Source: AC-32 sp963716865 (GTDB taxonomy: Bacteria > Actinomycetota > Thermoleophilia > Gaiellales > Gaiellaceae). From it: DNA of 64,000 nucleotides. The notes beneath the pieces were generated by a model. The model ran no database searches. It was given only the letters and a program-made list of their open reading frames with translations, and was not told the origin of the DNA. The stretch is taken from contig CAVQUF010000004.1 of the NCBI GenBank assembly GCA_963716865.1, forward strand, positions 434,001 through 498,000, written 5' to 3'. The position numbers were made by a program, and so were the translations under genes. Shown here piece after piece: positions 39,261 through 46,935 of this stretch; positions within the stretch are counted from its first letter, which is position 1; each line of letters opens with the position of its first letter.

Positions 39261-39835
39261 TTCTGGCGGTCGTCCTTCTCGGCGAGACTTGTCCCGTGAC
39301 TCCGCTCGCGAGACCCTGCAGCCGGGAGTTCTACAAGGCCGCTCATAGCTCGGGCACGCGCAAGCTGAGCGAGATCATCTGGGTTGTCCTGCACGACGAG
39401 GAAGCTGCGACTGGGCGGGCAGCCGCAGCCTGGTTCCAGAATCCGAAGTCGGGCGGTTCCGCTCACCTCTGCGTCGATGACAACCAGTGCTACCGCTGTC
39501 TCGCAAATGAGGACATCCCCTGGGCCGCTCCGGGCGCAAACGAGAAGGGCTTTCACATCGAGCAGGCCGGCTTCGCCAAATGGAGCACGGCCATCTGGAA
39601 GCGTCACATCAACACGATCCGCCGTGCCGCATACAAGGCCGCGGTGCACTGCAAGCAGTTCGACATTCCGGTGCAGTTCGTAGACGCGAAGGGACTGAAG
39701 GCGGGCAAGCCAGGGATCACAACGCACCGAGAGTGCAGCAAGGCCTTCGGCGGCGAACACACTGACCCCGGACCGTTCTATCCGAGATCGATGTTCATGT
39801 GGTTCTGCCGCCGTTATCGCAAAGAACTTGGCTAG
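39236..39835 (+). CDS. N-acetylmuramoyl-L-alanine amidase (Amidase_2/PGRP fold)
   Basis: The 199-aa protein has the zinc-amidase pattern: SEIIWVVLHDEEAATGRAAA (first His ligand), SGGSAHLCVDDNQCYRC, AWAAPGANEKGFHIEQAGFA-like central part (here IPWAAPGANEKGFHIEQAG), and KPGITTHRECSKAFGGEHTD (second His and later ligand) ending PGPFYP. It cleaves the amide bond between muramic acid and peptide in cell wall. No signal peptide is evident, as in phage endolysins. A GTG at 39296 would give a 179-aa protein that avoids overlap with the antisense gene fragment. It lies in the degenerate island. Confidence 0.75.
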   Translation: MGRAAADPFLAVVLLGETCPVTPLARPCSREFYKAAHSSGTRKLSEIIWVVLHDEEAATGRAAAAWFQNPKSGGSAHLCVDDNQCYRCLANEDIPWAAPGANEKGFHIEQAGFAKWSTAIWKRHINTIRRAAYKAAVHCKQFDIPVQFVDAKGLKAGKPGITTHRECSKAFGGEHTDPGPFYPRSMFMWFCRRYRKELG

Positions 39836-40036
39836 GCGTCTCGACGGGTTCCGCGGCGATCGAGACGAACGTGCTTCGCCGTGAGGATGGGCCGGGCGAC
39901 GAGCCGAACGCCCAGGACGGCTTCCCCACGACCCGGCCCGCACGAAACTACGGAACGCCAGCTCCGGCGCTAGACGCTGCCATCCGATCTCCTCCCTCCT
40001 CTTGAGCCGTTCGCGGTCCATGGACTCACAAGCGGC

Positions 40037-40640
40037 GTGACCGCGATCTCCACCGGCGACGCCGACTCCTGCGCGCTCACCGGCGCCGGCGCGGTCAAGT
40101 GCTGGGGCTGGAACCACGTCGGCCAGCTCGGCGATGGGACGACGGCCAATCGCACGACGCCGGTCGCCGTCTCCGGGCTTTCAAGCGGCGTCGCCGCGAT
40201 CTCCGCCGGCTGGGTCCACACCTGCGCGCTCACGAGCGCGGGCGGGGTCAAGTGTTGGGGTAACAACGAGGAAGGCCAGCTCGGCGACGGAACGACGACT
40301 GACCGCCACACGCCGGTCGCCGTCTCCGGACTTTCAAGCGGCGTCGCCGCGATCGCTGCGGGCTTCTACCACACCTGCGCGCTCACAACCGCAGGCCAGG
40401 TGAAGTGCTGGGGCTCGAACACCTACGGCGAGCTCGGCGACGGGACGACGACCGACCGCCACACGCCGGTCGCGGTCGCCGGGCTTGCGAGCGGGGTGAC
40501 CGCGATCTCCGCCGGCTTCGCAGACAGCTGCGTGCTCACGAGCGCCGGCGGGGTCGAGTGCTGGGGCTCCAACCAGTACGGCAAGCTCGGCGACGGAACG
40601 AGGATCGATCGCCGCAGGCCGGTCCAAGGCCAGCCTCTAT
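40037..40640 (+). repeat. Four tandem 153-bp RCC1-coding repeats
   Basis: Units start near 40037, 40190, 40343 and 40496, each encoding 51 residues ending in a PVAVSGLSSG-type linker. DNA identity between neighbouring units is high, suggesting recent duplication. Confidence 0.75.
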
Positions 40641-40666
40641 GCCAGCCGGTAGGCGGCCCCGACTAA
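40037..40666 (+). pseudogene. RCC1-repeat protein fragment
   Basis: Four RCC1 (beta-propeller) repeats are encoded, each with a CALT-x-AG-x-VKCWG core and QLGDGTT (for example GGVKCWGNNEEGQLGDGTTT). The sense extends upstream of the GTG at 40037 (GLTSGVTAIS) to a stop near 39970 without a start or signal peptide, and it breaks after RIDRRRPVQGQP downstream. Secreted actinobacterial RCC1 proteins usually have a signal peptide and seven or more repeats, so this is best read as an internal fragment. Confidence 0.65.
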
Positions 40667-40833
40667 GCTTCACGCTGAAGGCGCCGAAAATCGGGTAGGG
40701 CTCGCCCTCGACGCCGAGTCTCTCGCGCATAAGCGACGTGCAAGACGCGATGGGCGAGCTAGACGCGCTCTGCACAGGGTTCTCTGGCTATAGCGGTGCG
40801 TTCGAGGACATCTACCTGTCTGCCTGCTGAAGG

Positions 40834-41219
40834 CTAGGGCACCCAGATCGAGAGGCGCGTGCGTTCTTTCCGACGGGGGAGGGGGTCGCGCGTTGCCGTG
40901 ATCCGCTCGCCGCCGGCCAGGATCACCCCGCCGCGCTCAGCCGTGACGATGCCGCACTCAATCGCCACGCGGAATAGGTCGGCGAGGACGACCGGCTTCC
41001 CCGACCCTGTCTGGTGCGGGCGTTCGCCGGCCGCCGGCGGGGCGTCGGCTCTGTAGCTGATCAGGGAGCGTGCGCTGTCAGGCGCAGCCTTCGGTACTTC
41101 CTCGCCTCGCAGCGCCTTGGCGAGAACCTCGCGCGCCTGCTCGCGCAGGTCGTCATCCGCTGCTTTACGCAGGCGCGTCAGCGGCGAGCGGTACCGCCCT
41201 TGCGGCCGAGCGCGACCAT
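40834..41219 (-). pseudogene. Small basic conserved-type protein, probably frameshifted near its N-terminus
   Basis: ATG 41219 gives MVALGRKGGTARR and stops; one base over, the sense continues LTRLRKAADDDLREQAREVL, then AKALRGEEVPKAAPDSARSL and LADLFRVAIECGIVTAERGG to a TAG at 40834. The 'LGRKGG-x-AR' opening followed by an ALRGEEV-x-x-A helix is a pattern I associate with small genes in mobile or accessory regions. The function is unknown. The assignment rests on pattern only. Confidence 0.4.
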
Positions 41220-41662
41220 GTCCTGGGCGCCAGCATGGACGAGACAGAAGCGACCCCGGACCGCACGCTTGCCGCATTGCTCGCCGCGGGCGTTCATCGC
41301 CTCGCAGCGGCTCGGGGCCGTCGCTTGGCCTCGCTTTCCTTCATCTCTACCGGGATTGTAGAGAACGGTGCCGCCGGTAGAAGGTCACATAGAAACCGCT
41401 GTGTTTGCAGGGGTTCGGCGAAAGGCACAGTTCTCGCAGCGCTCGAGATCATGAGCGTCAAGCGTTACGGCGACGGCGGGTTGAGCTTTGGGGGCAGCGA
41501 TGTGCTCGTCTGCCTTTTTTTCCGCGGCGGGCACACTTACTGCCACAACGGGGGCATAGGGCTCGTCCCCCAACTGCCTAGCAGTCGTCGCCGGTGTCAT
41601 GCCAGTGCAGGTCCTTCCCCACTTCTTCACGCCTGAACGATGTTCCCCGTTGGGCGTTTTGC
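41220..41662. other. Intergenic stretch between island and secreted-protein gene
   Basis: About 440 bases without a supported gene. A 71-codon minus-strand frame from ATG 41600 to 41385 (beginning MTPATTARQLGDEPYAPVVA) has plausible composition but no Shine-Dalgarno and no recognised domain. The stretch contains a T7 run near 41515 and, at 41641-41662, about 20 bases similar to the sequence right after tRNA-Ser. Confidence 0.45.
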
Positions 41663-44600
41663 TCAGTCCGGGAACTCGATTCGGTAGGCGCGGACGCCAT
41701 TGGCGCAGCGGATCTGGTAGCCGACCGCGCCGCGGCCAAAGGGCGCGCACCGGTACCCGCCAGGCGTACGGAACGACGTGTTCTTGCCCGTCCACTTGTA
41801 GCGGCGCTGCTCTCTTGCGGCTGCCCCACAGGTGAGGTTTCGCGCCGAGGTGACATAGACCGGCCCGTTCTTGTAGACCCGGGTATTGCACCGGACGACG
41901 CTACCGGCCGGCGCCGCGTGCGCTGCCGGATGCGTTCCGGGAGCGAGGATCTTGATCGAGGCCGAGAGGAGCTGCACGCCCTCCACTCCGTCGGGCATCG
42001 TGATCGTGACGTCCAGCATCAGTCTCTTCCTGCTCTTGAGAAGGCTGAGGACGCCGGGCGTGAGCCGGACGCGCACGACGGTCCGCCGGTTCGGGAGCAG
42101 CTTGAACGACTTCTTTCCTGCGGCACGCTTGCCGACACGGAGGAAGATCGAGCCCGAGCAGCGCTTCTTGACGTTCCCCGTGCAGCGAAGTGCCAGCGGA
42201 ACGAGGCCTGTCGCAGTCACCGTGACGGGCTTGCGGCTCGCGAACGAGACGCGCATCGGCTTCTGCACCGGCTTCGTCTGGAAGGTCCTGTCGCCTCCGT
42301 ACGCTTTCGTCCCGCCGTGGGCCGCGACCAGCCGGTAGTGGTAGACGGTGTTGGCGGCCAGGCCCGTGAGATCGAACGTCACGGGGGTATCGACGGCTCC
42401 TGCGCCGGCGTTTGTCGCCGCGGTTCGCAACCCGTACTTGGCCGTCTTCCCGTACTCCACGAACGCCGTCGTCGCGGTCCCATGTGGGTTGACGGCACCG
42501 TGGACGGTTGCGGTGTGGACGTCCACCGGGTCCGCGATGCCGGTCTTAGCGGTCGGCGCCGGCGCAGTCGTGGTGAACGTCTTGTCGTCGCCATACCCGG
42601 TTGCGTGCGTGGCGTCGTGCGTCGCGACGACCCGGTAGTGATACGTGGTGCCCCGCAGAAGCCCCGTGAGGTTGAACGACAGGACGTGATCGCTACCGTC
42701 GGCCGGAAGGGCCTGCGAGGCCGTCTGGCTTCCGTACGAGATGGAGGTTCCGTACTCGACGTAGGCCGTCGTCGCCTCTCCCTTCGGGTTGACGGTGGCG
42801 CCAACCGTGGCCTGCGTGCTCCCGATCGCGGTCGGGTCGCCCGTCGTCGCGTTCGGAGGATTCGCGGCGTCGTCGTCGATGATGTCGCCGGTGCCGAGGT
42901 TCCCCCCGAGGACTAACGCGTTGGTGGCGCTGACGAGTTTCAGGAAGAACCAGCGAAGCGAGTCCTGCTGGACGGTGTTGGGAATCACCGAGGCGGTCAC
43001 GGTGGCCGTGGACTGGCCGGGACTGATCGTGATCGCCGGGCTGAGGGGGCCGGCACACGTCGTGCTGGTGACGCTGCACTTCGCAACGTAGTCCTGGCCC
43101 GAGATCACCGGCACGTGCGCGTCTCCACTGACCCCGTTGACGGTCGTGAACTGCACGGTGGTCGTCCTGCCACTCGTGATCTGGTTCTGGAAGCACTGGT
43201 CGACCGTGATGGAGTCCGGGACCTTGCAGAGCGCGACCGTGAAGGTCAGCGGAACCGGCTGGAAGGCCAGCTGCCCGGCAAGCGCAACCCCGCCCGGAGA
43301 GATGCCCGTCAGCGTGTTGCCGGTTACGCCGGTGAAGACGTACGGGCCGGCCGGAGCAGTCGACGTCGAGCCGGGGGTGCTGAGATAGAACGAGTCTCCC
43401 GGCGCCGAGACGAGTCCACTCGCGTTGCCGAGCGTCAGGTTCCCGCCGCTAGTCCATGTCTGGTTGCTGTTGACCGTCGAGCCGCCGTCGCCCTCGAGGC
43501 GCGCATTGTTGGCGATCACGACGGCCGGCGCCTGGTCGTTGTCGATGATTGTCCCGGTCGCCGTGTCGTCGCCGATCGCCGCGCCGGTCGGGTTGGAGAG
43601 CTTGACCGTGAACGTCTCGTTGTTCTCGTAGAGCGAGTCGTCGATCGTCGGCACGCTGATCTGGCAGGCGGTGGAGCTCGGGCCGCACTGTCCGGCCTGG
43701 ATCGTCAGCGTCCCCTTCGTGATCGTGTAGTCGCCGGGGGCCTTCGCGGCCGCCGCGCCGGTTCCGTCGACCGTCGTGTAGTCGACGGTCACCGCGTGCC
43801 CGCTCACCGCGGACAGGGTGACGACGAAGTTCGCCGTCTGGCCTTCGGTGACACTGGCGGCGTCGGCGATGGTGATCGAGGGCACGACCACAGTGATCGC
43901 GCTCGGGGCCGACGTCGCGCCGTCGTCGTCCTTCACCGTCAGGGACGCCGTGTAGGACCCTGCGCTCGGGTACGTGTGTTGAATGTCTTTCCCGGGGGCG
44001 CCCGACACGAGTCCGGAGTTCGTGCCGTCCCCGAAGCTCAGCGTCCACGACTGGATCGAGCCGTCCGGATCGCTGCTCTGCGATCCGTCGAACGACACCT
44101 GCCGCTCGGCCGTGCTCGCCGGATTCTCCTTCAGCACCGCCGTCGGGGGCTGGTTGGTCACGAACGTGTGGTCAGTCGGATCGCAGTTCGTGCCGTACGC
44201 GTTCGTGCCGCAGAGGGTGTAGTGGAAGGTGGCCCCCGCCGCGAGCGCGCTGAGCGTCGCGGAGACGCTCACCGGCGATCTCCCCGAGCCCGGGCTCGGC
44301 GATGCCGACACCGAAGAGCAGCCCGTCGTCCAGGCGGGCCCAGAACAGCCGGTTCCGTACCTGAAGGCGGCAGAGGTGGTGGCGCCGTTCGGGTTGACCG
44401 TCCCCGGGAGGGTCGCTCCGCTCGCCGTGACGCCGGTCGCGGCGCCTGCGGCAACCGCGGGCGCATCGGGCGTCGTGAAGGACTGATCGCTGCCGCACGC
44501 CGTGCCGCCGGGCGGGTTGGGCGCGTTGGTCGCGCACAGCATGTAGTGGTAGGTCGTTGCCGGCGTAAGACCGCTGAGCGTCGTCGAGACCGACTGAGCG

Positions 44601-44944
44601 GTCGTTCCCGGGCTGGTGGTGCCGTTCACGTTGGTTCCGTACGCGGTCGTCGGGCCCCAGGAGAACGTGTAGCTCGCGCCGTTGTCCGGGTCGTTGGGAT
44701 CGACCGTCCCGTTGAGCTTCGCGCTCGTGTTCGTCACCACTGTGGCCGGATCGGTCGTCACGACCGGCGGGTTGGTCGCGTCCGCTCCGGAGAGCGCCGG
44801 GAAGACGATCAGGGCGACGGCGGCGGCGAGCACGCCCAACACGGCGTTTCTCCGACGACCGCGGAGCCGCCCTCCGGCGCTTGTGTCATCGACCCGCAAC
44901 GCAATCCCCTCCGATATGGACCCTCGCGCGCGAGACACGCGCAC
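41663..44944 (-). CDS. Large secreted multi-domain protein (Fn3-like, PKD, Calx-beta, C-terminal Cys module)
   Basis: The 1093-aa exported protein has, after an Arg-rich N-terminus, a signal helix (VLGVLAAAVALIVFPALSGA, near residue 50). Then come two Fn3-like repeats (VVTTDPATVVTNTSAKLNGT; ATTYHYMLCATN), a PKD domain (VSFDGSQSSDPDGSIQSW ... YPSAGSYTASLTVKDDDG), at least one Calx-beta domain (VTEGQTANFVVTLS ... SLYENNETFTVKLSNPTG), a second diverged one, and further Fn3-like repeats (TTAYVEYGTS; TTYHYRVVATHD). The C-terminal 65 residues form the Cys module also found at 37944. It is probably a cell-surface or matrix protein. A TTG at 44899 is an alternative start. Confidence 0.8.
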   Translation of the reverse strand: MRVSRARGSISEGIALRVDDTSAGGRLRGRRRNAVLGVLAAAVALIVFPALSGADATNPPVVTTDPATVVTNTSAKLNGTVDPNDPDNGASYTFSWGPTTAYGTNVNGTTSPGTTAQSVSTTLSGLTPATTYHYMLCATNAPNPPGGTACGSDQSFTTPDAPAVAAGAATGVTASGATLPGTVNPNGATTSAAFRYGTGCSGPAWTTGCSSVSASPSPGSGRSPVSVSATLSALAAGATFHYTLCGTNAYGTNCDPTDHTFVTNQPPTAVLKENPASTAERQVSFDGSQSSDPDGSIQSWTLSFGDGTNSGLVSGAPGKDIQHTYPSAGSYTASLTVKDDDGATSAPSAITVVVPSITIADAASVTEGQTANFVVTLSAVSGHAVTVDYTTVDGTGAAAAKAPGDYTITKGTLTIQAGQCGPSSTACQISVPTIDDSLYENNETFTVKLSNPTGAAIGDDTATGTIIDNDQAPAVVIANNARLEGDGGSTVNSNQTWTSGGNLTLGNASGLVSAPGDSFYLSTPGSTSTAPAGPYVFTGVTGNTLTGISPGGVALAGQLAFQPVPLTFTVALCKVPDSITVDQCFQNQITSGRTTTVQFTTVNGVSGDAHVPVISGQDYVAKCSVTSTTCAGPLSPAITISPGQSTATVTASVIPNTVQQDSLRWFFLKLVSATNALVLGGNLGTGDIIDDDAANPPNATTGDPTAIGSTQATVGATVNPKGEATTAYVEYGTSISYGSQTASQALPADGSDHVLSFNLTGLLRGTTYHYRVVATHDATHATGYGDDKTFTTTAPAPTAKTGIADPVDVHTATVHGAVNPHGTATTAFVEYGKTAKYGLRTAATNAGAGAVDTPVTFDLTGLAANTVYHYRLVAAHGGTKAYGGDRTFQTKPVQKPMRVSFASRKPVTVTATGLVPLALRCTGNVKKRCSGSIFLRVGKRAAGKKSFKLLPNRRTVVRVRLTPGVLSLLKSRKRLMLDVTITMPDGVEGVQLLSASIKILAPGTHPAAHAAPAGSVVRCNTRVYKNGPVYVTSARNLTCGAAAREQRRYKWTGKNTSFRTPGGYRCAPFGRGAVGYQIRCANGVRAYRIEFPD

Positions 44945-45018
44945 TGCGGCGAGTATAGGTCAACTTCCCGCAAATTACGACGTTTTCGCGCGAGAAACCC
45001 GGGTTGGCCCGGCGCCGG

Positions 45019-45888
45019 CTACCCGAGGTCGCCGGTCCAGTGGTACGCGCTCTCGCCGACGCCGATCTGCGTGAAGTCGGGGCTCGTCAGCAGGGCCCAG
45101 TGCCCGGGACTGCCCTTGAACATGTTGAACGCCGTCTGCGCCGAGGCGGGCGGGTAGCTCACGAGCGTGACCTCGCCTTCGTACACCCCCGAGTACCCGG
45201 CGTCCGACATGCGCTGGAAGGGGTCGCTTCCGTTGCAGCCGGTGTGCGAGAGCCCGAGGTTCAAGGCCGAGTCCTGCCAGTAGGAGTGACTGTCGGCGGC
45301 AAGGCTCAGTTTCGAGTTGACGGCCAGCGACGGGAGACCGAGCGACCCCCGCGCCTGGTTGACGAGGTTCACGAACTGCTGCTCGTCGCCGTTGACCCCG
45401 GGATGCACGGGCTTCAGGTACCTGTACGGCGCCGTCGCGCAACTCGTCCCCGGAGGTGGCGGTGGTGGTGGCGGCGGCGGCGGCGGTGGCGAGCCCGGCC
45501 CCGATAGTGGAACGACCTTCCAGCTGTAGTGCGTTCGTGTGCTCTTGTGACGGCGCCCGTAGGCGATCAGCACGAAGGTGTAGCGGCCGGGGACGAGCTT
45601 GCTCCACGTCTTGGGCGAGCGACACCGCCTGAGCTTCGCCCGCGCACGCGCGATGGAGGACGCTTTGTCCCCTGTCCCCGGAAGAGCCTGCCAGCGCAGG
45701 CGGCAGCGCGTGCGACGCGTCCCGGGGCGGGCAGTCCACCTGAAAGTGGCCGTCGTCCCCGAGGTGACCAGAGGTGGAGTCGCCGTGAGCTTGACTCCGG
45801 GTCGGGCGGCCGCGGCCGAAGAGAGCAGTAGCGCCAGTCCGGCTGCTCCGACGGCGGCGAGGACGAGGACGTGTCGGCGCACCGGCAC
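45019..45888 (-). CDS. Secreted CAP (SCP/PR1)-domain protein with polyproline linker
   Basis: The 289-aa exported protein has a signal peptide (VLVLAAVGAAGLALLLSSAA), an Ig-like N-terminal domain (VTSGTTATFRWTARPGTRRT), a linker of 13 prolines, and a C-terminal CAP domain of about 130 residues: VNLVNQARGSLGLPSLAVNS, LSLAADSHSYWQDSALNLGL, SHTGCNGSDPFQRM and HWALLTSPDFTQIGVGES. CAP proteins of bacteria are extracytoplasmic and mostly of unknown activity. Start is GTG at 45888. A 16-bp palindrome sits 30 bp upstream. Confidence 0.85.
   Translation of the reverse strand: MPVRRHVLVLAAVGAAGLALLLSSAAAARPGVKLTATPPLVTSGTTATFRWTARPGTRRTRCRLRWQALPGTGDKASSIARARAKLRRCRSPKTWSKLVPGRYTFVLIAYGRRHKSTRTHYSWKVVPLSGPGSPPPPPPPPPPPPPGTSCATAPYRYLKPVHPGVNGDEQQFVNLVNQARGSLGLPSLAVNSKLSLAADSHSYWQDSALNLGLSHTGCNGSDPFQRMSDAGYSGVYEGEVTLVSYPPASAQTAFNMFKGSPGHWALLTSPDFTQIGVGESAYHWTGDLG
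45453..45490 (+). repeat. GGN trinucleotide tract encoding the polyproline linker
   Basis: A run of GGC/GGT triplets on the + strand (CCN on the coding minus strand) encodes 13 Pro. The tract is prone to slippage and may vary in length between strains. Confidence 0.8.
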
Positions 45889-45917
45889 CCGACCTTAGCG
45901 CATCTGACGGGTGGGAT

Positions 45918-45933
45918 TCCCTCGATCGAGGGA
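45918..45933. promoter_or_regulatory. 16-bp perfect palindrome in a divergent intergenic region
   Basis: TCCCTCGATCGAGGGA is exactly self-complementary and lies between the CAP-domain gene (start 45888, minus) and the LuxR-type regulator (plus). Location and symmetry suggest a dimeric regulator site, possibly for the adjacent LuxR-type protein. Confidence 0.5.
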
Positions 45934-46007
45934 TATCGAACAGGCGGGCCTGACTCAATGCTTTGTATTCAGGGGAGACGAGGGGGAGAGTTACCAGCAG
46001 CGTGGCA

Positions 46008-46685
46008 ATGCGCTCGACAGTCCAGGAGTCCCATGCTGAGCAGAGAGTGGGAGGCGCCGTCGTGCTCCTCGACGAGCATCCGATCTGGATGGACGCGCTC
46101 GAGGACATCCTCTCCTCGACGGCGATCCGGGTGATCGGGAAAGCGACGTCGCCGGAAGCGGCGCTGAAGCTGGTGGATTCGGAGAAGCCGGACGCCCTGC
46201 TCGTCTCGCTGGAATTGTGGAGCTCGAAGATGGGTGGCGTCGAGTGCCTTCGTCGCGCGCGTGAGCGAGCGCCGGGCCTGCGGATCGTCGCCTTCTCGAC
46301 GCATCACGATCCGCTCCATCTCAACGCGGCCGTGACGGCTGGGGCGGACGCCTATCTGCCGAAGACGGCGCATGCCTCCGAGGTCACCGAGACCGTCCAC
46401 GACTGCCTTGTGGGAGAGAAGCGAAAGCCTCGCGCGCATGAGGCAAACGGGAACGTCGGGCGGAGGCAGCCCGCTCTGACGGCGCGCGAGCTGGAGATCA
46501 TCCATCTCGTCGCTCACGGTTACACCAACCCACAGATCGCGGAGCGCCTCGGGGTCACGAAGTGGACGGTGAAGTTCCACCTCGTCAACGCGTACCGGAA
46601 GCTCGGTGTGTCGAACCGCACGCAGGCGGCGCGGTACCTGTTCGAGCACGGGCTCTCAGGCGTCCCCGTCGAACGCTCGTCGTAG
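46008..46685 (+). CDS. NarL/LuxR-type response regulator with atypical receiver
   Basis: The 225-aa protein has a receiver-like N-terminal domain and a C-terminal LuxR helix-turn-helix (LTARELEIIHLVAHGYTNPQ, then IAERLGVTKWTVKFHLVNAY). The receiver keeps the acidic pair (LLDEHPIW, D22-E23) and Lys (YLPKTA, K119), but the phosphoacceptor Asp is replaced by Ser: DALLVSLEL, S67. It therefore probably cannot be phosphorylated normally. GTG 46002 and TTG 45963 in frame are alternative starts. No histidine kinase is adjacent. It lies between secreted-protein genes and may control them. Confidence 0.85.
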   Translation: MRSTVQESHAEQRVGGAVVLLDEHPIWMDALEDILSSTAIRVIGKATSPEAALKLVDSEKPDALLVSLELWSSKMGGVECLRRARERAPGLRIVAFSTHHDPLHLNAAVTAGADAYLPKTAHASEVTETVHDCLVGEKRKPRAHEANGNVGRRQPALTARELEIIHLVAHGYTNPQIAERLGVTKWTVKFHLVNAYRKLGVSNRTQAARYLFEHGLSGVPVERSS

Positions 46686-46799
46686 TCTGAGACGTCCTAC
46701 GCTCGGGCGCTTCATCGACGCGAGTGGCGTTGGCACAACCGACAACCCTTGCCCCATTTTTTTTGGAAATACCCTGCCCTTTTGGTCAGGCGTCATTTG

Positions 46800-46828
46800 T
46801 TGCAAGTCACCCCGAAACGGTGTAGAAA
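46800..46828 (+). promoter_or_regulatory. Probable promoter of the 768-aa secreted protein gene
   Basis: TTGCAA (46800-46805) and TAGAAA (46823-46828) are spaced by 17 bp and lie in the most AT-rich stretch of this region (a T8 run is near 46757). This would give a leader of roughly 95 nt before the ATG at 46932. Confidence 0.45.
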
Positions 46829-46908
46829 CGCTTAAACGCCACGGCCACTGCCGAGAAAGGAGGACGGGGGGTCACGTCACGAGACTGAGAAAGAAAGAAA
46901 ACGAAGTT

Positions 46909-46935
46909 ATGAAACTGCGGAGGGGGAGCAAATGA
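46909..46935 (+). CDS. Possible 8-residue leader peptide (MKLRRGSK)
   Basis: An ATG at 46909 opens eight codons ending in TGA at 46933-46935, which overlaps the ATG (46932) of the large secreted protein as ATGA. The Shine-Dalgarno GGAGGGGG of the main gene lies inside it. Translation of this mini-frame could couple to the main gene. It may equally be chance. Confidence 0.3.
   Translation: MKLRRGSK

Noticed and set aside
40037..40640. Regular repeats as a possible CRISPR array
   Set aside because: The 153-bp units are continuous coding sequence for RCC1 propeller blades, with no repeat-spacer alternation; no cas genes are present anywhere in the window.
41385..41600. Minus-strand 71-codon frame MTPATTARQLGDEPYAPVVA...
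   Set aside because: No Shine-Dalgarno, no homologous family recognised, in the island edge; not enough to call a gene.
37918..41640. Integrated phage or integrative element with attL/attR
   Set aside because: No integrase, no second copy of the tRNA 3' end was found, and the flanking similarity is a diverged gene module; kept only as an island hypothesis.
46740..46931. Riboswitch in the leader of the 768-aa secreted protein
   Set aside because: I found no match to the conserved cores of c-di-GMP, cobalamin, TPP, SAM or ydaO-type elements.
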